Positions 1 through 5,450 of a stretch of DNA of 8,057 nucleotides are shown piece by piece. The first letter of the stretch is position 1. Each line of letters begins with the position of its first letter. A program made the position numbers and the translations under genes. The notes beneath the pieces were generated by a model that was not told the origin of the DNA, ran no database searches, and saw only the letters and a list, made by a program, of their open reading frames with translations. This stretch comes from JAVVHH01 sp964235765 (GTDB lineage: Bacteria > Pseudomonadota > Alphaproteobacteria > Acetobacterales > Acetobacteraceae). The DNA is taken from NCBI GenBank assembly GCA_964235765.1, contig CAXSDH010000119.1, positions 1-8,057 of the forward strand, read 5' to 3'.

Positions 1-7
1 GCGTGCC

Positions 8-648
8 CTACTCGCCTTCAACGAACGACATCCCGAACACGGAAATGCTGTTCGAGTATGGATTGTAGGGAATGGTTGCCGTCAGGCCCATGGGGGTAGG
101 CGCGAAACCTGCCGCGACGTCGGTGGCCGTGCCGTTCATTCGCACGAACGTCATCACTCCAGGGATGGCAGCCAGGGTGGTCACGGAGCTGACGCTGTAG
201 TTCAGCGTGCCTCCATGGGTGTCGGTATGGACAGGAAGTTCGGTATCGACTGTTCAACGGTCTCGCCAGAATTATGGGAATAATCAAGCGAGCCGAACAG
301 GTAGCCGGAGTTGGTCAGGAAACCGCTCATGGCACCGGTGTACCTGCTCAACGTGGCGCTGCTGTTGAAGAACGCCCGGCTGTTGGGACTGTTGATTGAG
401 TTCGCGACTCCTATGAAGCCATCAATGAATCCGCTGCCGGGTCCCATCGTACGAGGCTGTGTCGGGTTGGACGGGGCGGAGTTCTCGGACAGGATTGTTC
501 CTGCCGAGCCTTGGCCGTTCCACAATGCGTTCGCGCCCGCCATCATGAACGGGAAGACCATCAGGCCCAAGAAGCCTAGAATCGCCGCGTACTCTATCGA
601 GGTGACCCCGCTCTCGTCAGTACGCACCAACCTCCTGATTCCCTTCAT
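8..648 (-). pseudogene. Flp/TadE-type prepilin-like protein, frame broken near 3' end
   Basis: The intact 5' part (648 down to a stop at 202-204) encodes 148 residues. Residues 14-20 give a class IVb prepilin processing site: Gly14, then Glu19-Tyr20 at +5/+6 of the mature protein, followed by a hydrophobic helix (about 21-40). The rest is rich in Ser, Thr, Asn and Gly, as in an exported domain. In the frame that natural codon use would continue, a second open stretch (253 down to 11, stop 8-10) gives 81 well-formed residues in the same Ser/Thr/Asn-rich style, so one base appears to be missing between 205 and 253. Repaired length is about 213 residues, closer to TadE-like pseudopilins than to 50-80-residue Flp pilins. 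Start chosen by GGAGG at 658-662, 9 nt upstream, plus AGGAG at 652-656. The start lies inside the end of the upstream acyltransferase gene. Frame break could be a mutation, an assembly error or programmed shift. Confidence 0.72.
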
Positions 649-1435
649 CTGCTCCTACCTCCATCTTGGTGCTGTAGCGCGAGCATGCGGCCAGCATTCT
701 TTTTGTCCTCAATTTTGCAATTGAGACATGGCGATGCTGGAAGCAAGTCGCCGCTGCCCTGCCATCTCCTGGATGGTGCGCATCGTCCGAGCCGTCCGGC
801 AGGGGCGTGCTGACCAGGGCGTAGAGCGCGGGCTGCTCCGTCGCCATGCGCGCGAGCATGTCCCGCACCCGGAAGTAGGCCGGCTGCCGCATCCCGTGGT
901 AGTCCACCTCCGGCCCCGCGGCGGTGCAGTGGATGCCGCTGCCCCGGAGCAGGCGCAGCAGCGGGCGCTCCATGGCCATCACGCACCAGTGCAGCCTGTT
1001 CTTCCTGCACAGGGCGATGACCCCCTGCACGAGGAGCAGCCTGAGCAGGGCGTTCGCCGCGGCGCTGAGCGGCGGCCGCTGCCGGGCTAGGGCGAAGCGG
1101 GATATCTCCCCGGCATGCCAGAGCGGCACGGGGCCGAGCGTGCCCGCGGGCACGGCGGACTGGAGCGGGAAGCCGTGCGGCCCGGGCAGGACCAGCCGCA
1201 CCGTGCCCACGGGCGTGCCGCAGCGCTTCGCCCTCACGAGCACGTGGGCCGAATGGGGGTCGTACTGGTCGGTCTCCAGGCCGCCCCGGCCAGGCGGCAG
1301 CCAGCCGCGCTCCTCTACGTAGACCTGGTGGCGCAGCCTCAGGCACGCCTCCAGCTCGGCTGGGGTGCGGACGTCGACGGCCTCCGCCTCGTCCATGGCC
1401 GTCCGAACCGCGCGCTCGATGCTCGATGAGTCCAT
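617..1435 (-). CDS. LuxI-like / exosortase-system-associated acyltransferase (GNAT fold)
   Basis: The protein (272 residues from ATG at 1435) resembles the acyltransferases found with PEP-CTERM/exosortase systems, relatives of acyl-homoserine-lactone synthases and FeeM-type N-acyl amino acid synthases that use acyl-ACP. Visible family signatures: LRLRHQVYVEERGWLP (32-47), LETDQYDPHSAHVLV (53-67), VGTVRLVLP (76-84), GEISRFAL around Glu110-Ser112-Arg113, and a later GPEVDYHGMRQP segment followed by an MLARM-type C-terminal helix. Glu110 and Arg113 correspond to the conserved E..R of this superfamily. No Shine-Dalgarno is obvious before 1435; the frame is open to 1555 and Met14 (1396) is an alternative. 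The last ~45 residues are less typical and overlap the prepilin gene start by 32 nt in another frame, suggesting translational coupling. No exosortase or PEP-CTERM tail is in the window, so the substrate is unknown. Confidence 0.78.
   Translation of the reverse strand: MDSSSIERAVRTAMDEAEAVDVRTPAELEACLRLRHQVYVEERGWLPPGRGGLETDQYDPHSAHVLVRAKRCGTPVGTVRLVLPGPHGFPLQSAVPAGTLGPVPLWHAGEISRFALARQRPPLSAAANALLRLLLVQGVIALCRKNRLHWCVMAMERPLLRLLRGSGIHCTAAGPEVDYHGMRQPAYFRVRDMLARMATEQPALYALVSTPLPDGSDDAHHPGDGRAAATCFQHRHVSIAKLRTKRMLAACSRYSTKMEVGADEGNQEVGAY
708..725. promoter_or_regulatory. AT-rich perfect inverted repeat upstream of the prepilin gene
   Basis: CTCAATT, a 4-base gap, then AATTGAG: a perfect 7-bp dyad standing out from very GC-rich surroundings, 60 bp upstream of the prepilin start and within the 3' end of the acyltransferase gene. 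It could be an operator for a dimeric regulator or an mRNA hairpin between the two genes. It has no U-tract after it on the minus strand, so an intrinsic terminator is unlikely. Function is inference. Confidence 0.35.
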
Positions 1436-1560
1436 GAGGGCAGATAGGACCCGGGCCCTGGCAATTGCTCGTCCCGGGGCCGAACGGGGCCAGGCCAGCG
1501 CCCGGCAGCGGCGGCAAGCCCTGCAAGGTGGGGACCAAGCCCGGGAGGGCCGCAAGCGCC

Positions 1561-1770
1561 TTCGGAAATCCGGGATCCACGGTCAGCCAGAACCTTCCGA
1601 ACTTCGACAGGAACTACACCGACGTCCTCGCGATGATGCACCCGGACTGGATGGAGGACGCGTGGGAGTGGGAGTCCATCGGGCGCATCCGGGTCAGGGT
1701 CATCTCGCCGCTCGACCTCGCGGTTTCCAAGGTCGCGCGCTACACGGGCAACGACATCGAGGCCATAGCC
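1561..1770 (+). pseudogene. Remnant of a DUF6036-like nucleotidyltransferase-fold protein
   Basis: About 70 codons read as coherent protein with no start of their own and break off near 1770. The diagnostic part is HPDW, about 20 residues, then SPLDLAVSKVARYTGNDIEA. This matches the C-terminal pattern of DUF6036/AbiEii-like proteins (P-x4-A-x-S-K-[LV]-x-R-x-D-[IL]-[EQ]) and parallels residues 123-142 of the intact protein encoded at 2575-3129. The N-terminal half with the GS and DxD motifs is missing, and sequence upstream (1465-1560) is open in frame but unconvincing. It sits between two minus-strand genes, so I read it as a leftover gene fragment. The wider stretch 1436-1935 holds only this and the possible extension of the XRE gene. 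Confidence 0.5.
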
Positions 1771-1785
1771 CAGCCGCGCCATGCG

Positions 1786-1935
1786 TCAGTGACGGATGGC
1801 CAGTGCGATCGCGCGCTGGGCTGCCCGGGCACGGACGGCCAGGGCAATGGGATCCTCGGGAACCGTTCCCTGGATGCCGTCCTGGCCGTGGCGCGGCTGT
1901 CCCGCCGATGCGGACAGGACGGCATGGCCGAGAAA
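1786..1935 (-). pseudogene. In-frame open continuation beyond the XRE gene stop
   Basis: Immediately after the TAG (1936-1938) ending the XRE gene, the same frame stays open for 49 codons to a TGA at 1786-1788. The stretch reads like protein (for example GTVPEDPIALAVRARAAQRA) and shows high G at codon position 1 and GC at position 3. The simplest reading is that a nonsense mutation shortened the XRE protein; chance openness in GC-rich DNA is the alternative. No start or ribosome site of its own is seen. Confidence 0.35.
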
Positions 1936-2505
1936 CTACATGCGCATTGCCGGCGCATTCTCATCGCCGGCGTGCGACAGAGGCTCGGCTGCCGGCTCGG
2001 ACAACTCACGCTCCGCCACCTTGGCCCTGACGCGCGACCACTGCCGCTCGTTCAGGGTCGCGTTACCAAGCCCCGACAACTGCGCTTTCGTGCAGGCGGT
2101 CCGCAGCGTCTTGAACAGCGCGGGGTCGGTCATGGCAAGCCGCGGGTCGGGGCCGCGGCGGACGAACGCCAGGAAGTCGGACAGTCCCTCGTGGTCGAGG
2201 GCCTTCATCATCTGCCCGACAACAGGCTCGCCCCGTCCGTATGCCCGCATCACCTCCACCAGACGGACCCAGCGCCGCCGCGCGTCAGCGCGCTGTATCT
2301 CCTCGGAGGCCGGCACCATGCCCGCATCCAACGCCTGGGCCGCCAGCTCGACCGTGCGGGGCACCGGGTGCCGCCCGCTTTCATAGTAGGCGAGCATGCG
2401 CTCGCTGATGTCCAGCCGGTCAGCCGCACCAGCCACGGACAGTCCCGTCCTGATGCGCCACCGCCGCAGAAGCGCCGCCGCGATGCCCCCACGTTCGTTC
2501 GTCAT
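1936..2505 (-). CDS. XRE-family helix-turn-helix transcriptional regulator
   Basis: A 189-residue protein. Residues about 10-55 form a Cro/C1-type HTH: LLRRWRIRTGLSVAGAADRL, then DISERMLAYYESGRHPVP with the usual recognition-helix and Y-E-x-G-R pattern, then a helix VELAAQALDAG. The remainder (about 60-189) is a charged helical domain I do not recognise; it is not a peptidase or cupin domain. ATG at 2503-2505 is chosen because AAGGGGG lies just upstream (2509-2515); an in-frame ATG at 2530-2532 would add 9 residues. The gene is divergent from the nucleotidyltransferase-like gene at 2575, with 69 bp between starts, so it probably binds the shared region and controls itself and its neighbour. 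It may act as the antitoxin/repressor of a two-gene module (inference). Its TAG stop may be premature. Confidence 0.8.
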   Translation of the reverse strand: MTNERGGIAAALLRRWRIRTGLSVAGAADRLDISERMLAYYESGRHPVPRTVELAAQALDAGMVPASEEIQRADARRRWVRLVEVMRAYGRGEPVVGQMMKALDHEGLSDFLAFVRRGPDPRLAMTDPALFKTLRTACTKAQLSGLGNATLNERQWSRVRAKVAERELSEPAAEPLSHAGDENAPAMRM

Positions 2506-2529
2506 ATTCCCCCTTGCAGAATTCACACT

Positions 2530-2550
2530 CATATTACCATCTAAAATATG
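2530..2550. promoter_or_regulatory. Inverted repeat CATATT-N9-AATATG in divergent intergenic region
   Basis: Perfect 6-bp half-sites (2530-2535 and 2545-2550) in an AT-rich island between the XRE and nucleotidyltransferase starts. Spacing (centres about 15 bp apart) suits a dimeric HTH operator. TAAAAT at 2542-2547 could be a -10 element for the plus-strand gene; no convincing -35 at proper spacing is seen. Role as the XRE operator is inferred. Confidence 0.45.
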
Positions 2551-2561
2551 CAATGTTTGCA
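2549..2561. promoter_or_regulatory. Second small inverted repeat TGCAA-TGT-TTGCA
   Basis: A 5-bp dyad with 3-nt spacer, abutting the preceding inverted repeat and just upstream of the chosen plus-strand start (2575). A further TTGCA half-site lies at 2514-2518 on the other flank. Could be additional operator half-sites; short enough to arise by chance. Confidence 0.3.
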
Positions 2562-2574
2562 GGGAAACGCAAGG

Positions 2575-3129
2575 ATGGCACTGAACAGGGATGCGATACG
2601 GGAGTTGCTGGAGAAGCTGGACGCGAGCCTGACGGACCCGGCGACCATCTGCCTTATCGGCAGCAGCGCCACCATCCTGCTCGGGCAGGAGGCGCGCCAG
2701 ACGGAGGACGTGGACGTGTGGGCACGGGCCAGCATCGTGAAGGTCAGGGAGTTGGAGGCGGCCTGCGAGGCGGCGGGGCTGACGTTCGACCCGAAGGACG
2801 AATTCCCCGACGTGCCCTACCTGCAGATGGTCCACCCGGGCATCGTGCAGGTGCCCGGGTGGAATGCGGAGCGCAGGGAGTGGTTCGGAGAACCCGAGAG
2901 GGTCGTATGGCAGGGAGAACGGCTGACCGTCACGGTTCCACCGCCTCGTGCCATCGCCGCATCGAAGCTGGTGCGGGGAGAGCCGCAGGACCTGCAGGAC
3001 TGCCTGTGGCTGATGGCGGCGCACGGCGTCGAGGCGCAGGCCATCATGGAGGCAATCAGGGCGTTGCCGCGGAAGGAGCGTGAGAAGGCCCTGGACAACA
3101 TGGAAATCCTGAACCTGATGAAACCGTGA
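2575..3129 (+). CDS. DUF6036-like nucleotidyltransferase-fold protein (AbiEii/MenA-like relative)
   Basis: A 184-residue protein with the minimal nucleotidyltransferase signature: LIGSSATILLG (Gly29-Ser30) followed by TEDVDVW (Asp45, Asp47), the metal-binding pair of the polymerase-beta fold. The conserved later region PPRAIAASKLVRGEPQDLQD carries Lys131 and a downstream D-L-x-D. Length is typical of DUF6036-type proteins, which are related to type IV toxin AbiEii. If active it would transfer a nucleotide to an RNA or protein target; the target cannot be read from sequence. Start at 2575 is preferred because AGGGA (2561-2565) is 9 nt upstream; the in-frame ATG at 2548 lies inside the operator-like repeats. 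It diverges from an XRE regulator and converges on an integrase remnant, so it is probably cargo of a former mobile element. Toxin function is inference. Confidence 0.75.
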   Translation: MALNRDAIRELLEKLDASLTDPATICLIGSSATILLGQEARQTEDVDVWARASIVKVRELEAACEAAGLTFDPKDEFPDVPYLQMVHPGIVQVPGWNAERREWFGEPERVVWQGERLTVTVPPPRAIAASKLVRGEPQDLQDCLWLMAAHGVEAQAIMEAIRALPRKEREKALDNMEILNLMKP

Positions 3130-3193
3130 ATGGTCACGCCGGGCTGCCCAGGCTGTCTGGCGATCGACACGGCATCCAGGACGCAAGGCACGC

Positions 3194-3740
3194 TCACCCA
3201 AGCAGCCTCTTCACCTCGCGCGGCGTGGGATTGAGATACCGCTTCAACGTCGCCACCGTGCGGTGCCCCGACTGCCCCATGAGCATGCCCACGTGCATGC
3301 CGCCGCGCCCATCCTCGACAGCCCTTCATGCCGGAGGTCGCCAGCGGAAATTGTGCAATCCCGCCTCCTGGCGCGCCACGTTCCACCGCTGCCGCAGGTC
3401 AGCCGGCTTCCAGGAGAACAGCCGTTCGTCACCCGTCTTCCCCTTGGCGCGGCGCTTGACGATGGCCGCGGCGTGGGTGGACAGGACGACATACCTGGGT
3501 CCGGTCTTGCTGTCCGGCTGCTCGATGGTCGCAACCCCATCCACGCGCTTGAACTGCTCCGCCGTGATGCCCAGCAGCTCGCTCTGTCGCATGCCCGTGG
3601 CGATGGCCAAGTCGACCAGGTCCAGCATGGTCGAAGCGGACGGCTTGGTGGCGATGACGGCCCGCAACCGCTGCTCCTCTCCCGGCCCGGACCTCCAAAC
3701 CTGCCGACAAGGCGAGCTTACGGTGGGATTGCGCTTGACT
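3194..3740 (-). pseudogene. Tyrosine recombinase (phage-type integrase) remnant
   Basis: The catalytic domain reads across three frame segments. Segment 1 contains EEQRLRAV, LVDLAIATGMRQSELLGI (box I Arg), DSKTGPRYVVLS (beta-hairpin Lys) and LHNFRW. Two bases are then missing (about 3340), where HDLRH would be expected, so the HxLR histidine codon is destroyed. Segment 2 gives DLRHEGLSRMGA. One more base is missing near 3312, after which the original frame returns: GMHVGMLMGQSGHRTVATL, then KRY with the nucleophile Tyr and a normal end NPTPREVKRLLG, stop at 3194-3196. Between the two deletions the original frame holds a TGA. The N-terminal arm and core-binding domain are absent: the frame closes at 3773-3775 and only VKRNP-like sequence precedes the catalytic domain. 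A further pair of small shifts may lie at 3680-3725. Not functional as read; it marks a past integration. Confidence 0.85.
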
Positions 3741-3825
3741 TGCGGTCCGCTCCGTGGAACGAATAGGGAACACTAACCACTGCCGCGCAACAAGGCACTG
3801 AACGAGGCATCGTAGGAGCAAACCC

Positions 3826-4184
3826 ATGTCCCACGCCAGCGCTGTGTTACCTTTGTTCTCGAGGAGCGAAATCGCGCCGCGGCGGGAAGCCGTGCGGGCC
3901 GGGGTGCAACTCCTTGCAGGGACGGCGCAGGCCGTGGGGTTCGCCGCCGTGATGTGGCTTGTCCTTGCCGGGCCCGGGTTCACCACCGACCACGCCAGCA
4001 CGGCCCNNNNNNNNNNNNNNNNNNNNNNNNNNNNNNNNNNNNNNNNNNNNNNNNNNNNNNNNNNNNNNNNNNNNNNNNNNNNNNNNNNNNNNNNNNNNNN
4101 NNNNNNATGTGGCTTGTCCTTGCCGGGCCCGGGTTCACCACCGACCACGCCAGCACGGCCCCTACCCACCTCGCGCGGCGATAG
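3826..4184 (+). CDS. Small single-pass membrane protein, interrupted by the assembly gap
   Basis: Start ATG at 3826 has AGGAG at 3814-3818, a good ribosome site with about 7 nt spacing. The N-terminal 30 residues are basic (RSEIAPRREAVRAG) and are followed by one hydrophobic segment (VQLLAGTAQAVGFAAVMWLV), then GPGFTTDHAST. The coding runs into Ns at 4007. Merging the contigs through the identical 55-base ends gives 204 nt: 67 codons ending THLARR and a TAG at 4182-4184, so the merged gene is in frame and complete. As written, the N run puts the right-hand copy in a different frame. I do not recognise the family. TTGACT at 3735-3740 resembles a -35 box but lacks a good -10. Confidence 0.5.
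3952..4006 (+). repeat. 55-base contig-end duplicate, left copy
   Basis: Identical over all 55 bases to 4107-4161, and ends exactly where the Ns begin. The exact length of 55 equals a common de Bruijn assembler k-mer size, so this is probably an unmerged overlap of adjacent contigs and not a repeat in the genome. Confidence 0.9.
4007..4106. other. Assembly gap, 100 Ns
   Basis: Exactly 100 Ns, the conventional placeholder for a gap of unknown size. The flanks carry the same 55-base sequence, so the true gap may be of length zero or negative. Any reading frame crossing it is not meaningful as written. Confidence 0.99.
4107..4161 (+). repeat. 55-base contig-end duplicate, right copy
   Basis: Exact copy of 3952-4006, starting at the first base after the Ns. 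After 4161 the sequence diverges because the left copy is followed by the gap. Taken as the first bases of the next contig. Confidence 0.9.
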
Positions 4185-4196
4185 CTAGCGAACCCG

Positions 4197-4236
4197 CCTG
4201 GCGAACTGGCCTGGCGAAACTGGCCTGGCGGCCTGG
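4197..4236 (+). repeat. Short imperfect tandem repeat, three units of 13-14 bp
   Basis: Units CCTGGCGAACTGG (4197-4209), CCTGGCGAAACTGG (4210-4223) and CCTGGCGGCCTGG (4224-4236), lying between the small membrane protein stop and the zinc-ribbon gene. Units differ in length, so it is not a coding repeat. Possibly slippage-derived; no function suggested. Confidence 0.6.
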
Positions 4237-4261
4237 CCGGGGCTATCCTAACGTAGCCGGG

Positions 4262-4912
4262 ATGGACGTTCCTTCCCGGGCCTGCGCCGTCTGCGGCGCG
4301 CCCTGCCCTGCCCCGTTCCGCGCCCCGGCCGCCGAGCTTGCCCCCGACCTCGATGGGCGGCCCGGCGAGCCCGCGCGCTCCACCCTGCCACGCTGGATCG
4401 CCACCTGCCAGAAATGCGGCGCGGCGGCGCCCGACCTCACCGCCCTGCCGAATGCGGCGGCGGAGGGCGTGCGGTCAGACGCCTACGGGCAAACCAAGGG
4501 CGCCTTCCAGCGCTGGGCCCTTTTGTGCGAGCGGGCCGGTGACCGGGAGGGCGCGGCAAAGGCGCTGCTGGAGGCGGCCTGGGCGCTCGATGATGCCGGG
4601 AAGGATGCGGCGCCGCTGCGGCTGGCGGCGGCCGGGCTGTGGGGCGAGGGCGATCCGTTGCGGCTGATCGACGTGCTGCGGCGGGCACGGGCGTTCGAGC
4701 GGGCCGGCGCGCTAGCCGCTGCGCAGGCCAGTTCGGGCGGCCTCGACGAGGATGCGGCCGGCATCGTGGCATTTCAGATGGCGCGCATCCAGGCCGGGGA
4801 CGCCGGGCGATACATGATCAGCAGCGCGCTGCGTCCGCCGGCGCGCACGCCGCATGCAGCGCATGGCCGCGCCGCGGGGCGCGGGTTTTGGGCGCGGCTG
4901 TTCGGCCGATAG
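4262..4912 (+). CDS. Hypothetical zinc-ribbon protein with helical repeat-like C-terminus
   Basis: A 216-residue protein. Two CxxC knuckles, Cys8/Cys11 (CAVCG) and Cys49/Cys52 (CQKCG), form a probable zinc ribbon. Residues about 75-165 are Ala-rich amphipathic helices in TPR-like succession (AFQRWALLCERAGDREGAAK, then ALLEAAWALDDAG and RLAAAGLW). The layout resembles DUF2225-type proteins (zinc ribbon, then TPR-like helices), but I cannot assign the family firmly. The C-terminus is basic and ends FWARLFGR, with no signal peptide or membrane span, so it is probably cytoplasmic. ATG 4262 is the first good start, without a strong ribosome site; the frame is open upstream only through low-complexity repeat sequence. 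The stop (4910-4912) is one base before the GTG of the histidine phosphatase gene, so the two are probably co-translated. Confidence 0.7.
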   Translation: MDVPSRACAVCGAPCPAPFRAPAAELAPDLDGRPGEPARSTLPRWIATCQKCGAAAPDLTALPNAAAEGVRSDAYGQTKGAFQRWALLCERAGDREGAAKALLEAAWALDDAGKDAAPLRLAAAGLWGEGDPLRLIDVLRRARAFERAGALAAAQASSGGLDEDAAGIVAFQMARIQAGDAGRYMISSALRPPARTPHAAHGRAAGRGFWARLFGR

Positions 4913-4913
4913 C

Positions 4914-5450
4914 GTGGCGCGGGGCCTGATCCTGGCCGCGCGGCATCCCCGGCCACGCATCGGCGCCCGTATCTGCTACGGCCGTACCGACGTCGTCCTG
5001 GCCGAGCCGGCGGAGGCCGGGGCCGCTGCCTTGATCGCCGAAGCGGGCGAGCCGATCGAGCGTATCATCAGCAGCCCGCTCAGCCGCGCCCTGCTGGTGG
5101 CGCGCGCCGTGGCCGCGCGCACGGGGGCGCCGCTGCACACCGACGATCGTCTGGCCGAGATGGATTTCGGCGCCTGGGAAGGCCAGGCCTGGGCCGCGCT
5201 GCCCCGCGCCGAGATCGACGCCTGGGCCGCCGATCCACTGACCTACCGGCCCGGCGGCGGCGAGAGCGTCGAGCAGGTGCTGCGCCGGGTTCGCCGGGCA
5301 TGGACCGGCATCGCCAGCTCGGCCGAAACCACGCTGCTGGTCACGCACGCCGGCCCGATCCGCTGCCTGCTGCACATCGCCGCCGGCGTGCCGATCCTGC
5401 AGGCGAGCGGGACGGGGATCGCCTATGGTTCGGTCACGCGCTTCGGCTAA
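4914..5450 (+). CDS. Histidine phosphatase family protein (phosphoglycerate mutase-like / CobC-like)
   Basis: A 178-residue branch-1 histidine phosphatase. Key residues: Arg10-His11 in LAARHPRP (the phosphorylated His), Arg58 in SSPLSRAL, Glu82 in LAEMDFGAWEG (general acid) and His145 in LLVTHAGPIR. The RHPRP...CYGRTDV start and the DFGAWEG block resemble alpha-ribazole phosphatase-like members that use small phosphoesters, but substrate cannot be set, and no cobalamin genes are in view. GTG 4914 is chosen because the RH motif normally lies about 10 residues from the start; an in-frame ATG at 4854 would add 20 odd residues overlapping the upstream gene. It follows the zinc-ribbon gene by one base. 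The TAA (5448-5450) is followed at once by three tandem hairpin repeats. Confidence 0.88.
   Translation: MARGLILAARHPRPRIGARICYGRTDVVLAEPAEAGAAALIAEAGEPIERIISSPLSRALLVARAVAARTGAPLHTDDRLAEMDFGAWEGQAWAALPRAEIDAWAADPLTYRPGGGESVEQVLRRVRRAWTGIASSAETTLLVTHAGPIRCLLHIAAGVPILQASGTGIAYGSVTRFG

Noticed and set aside
18..287. 89-codon minus-strand frame overlapping the prepilin tail
   Set aside because: It is the third frame, His/Arg-rich; the frame ending at 8-10 is the one with protein-like composition.
1465..2544. 359-codon plus-strand open frame
   Set aside because: Only 1561-1770 looks like protein. The rest is antisense to the XRE gene and has shadow composition.
3130..3193. Possible terminator between the convergent nucleotidyltransferase and integrase genes
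   Set aside because: Only a 4-bp GGGC/GCCC dyad with a one-base gap is visible, and there is no T-run on either strand.
3126..3776. Plus-strand open frames over the integrase
   Set aside because: Antisense of the recombinase remnant, whose minus-strand reading has clear catalytic motifs.
3429..4169. Minus-strand frame running through the N gap into the integrase region
   Set aside because: It exists only because Ns are treated as coding. A short part (about 3680-3725, HRKLALSAGLEVRAG) may be out-of-frame integrase sequence, noted as possible further shifts but not secure.
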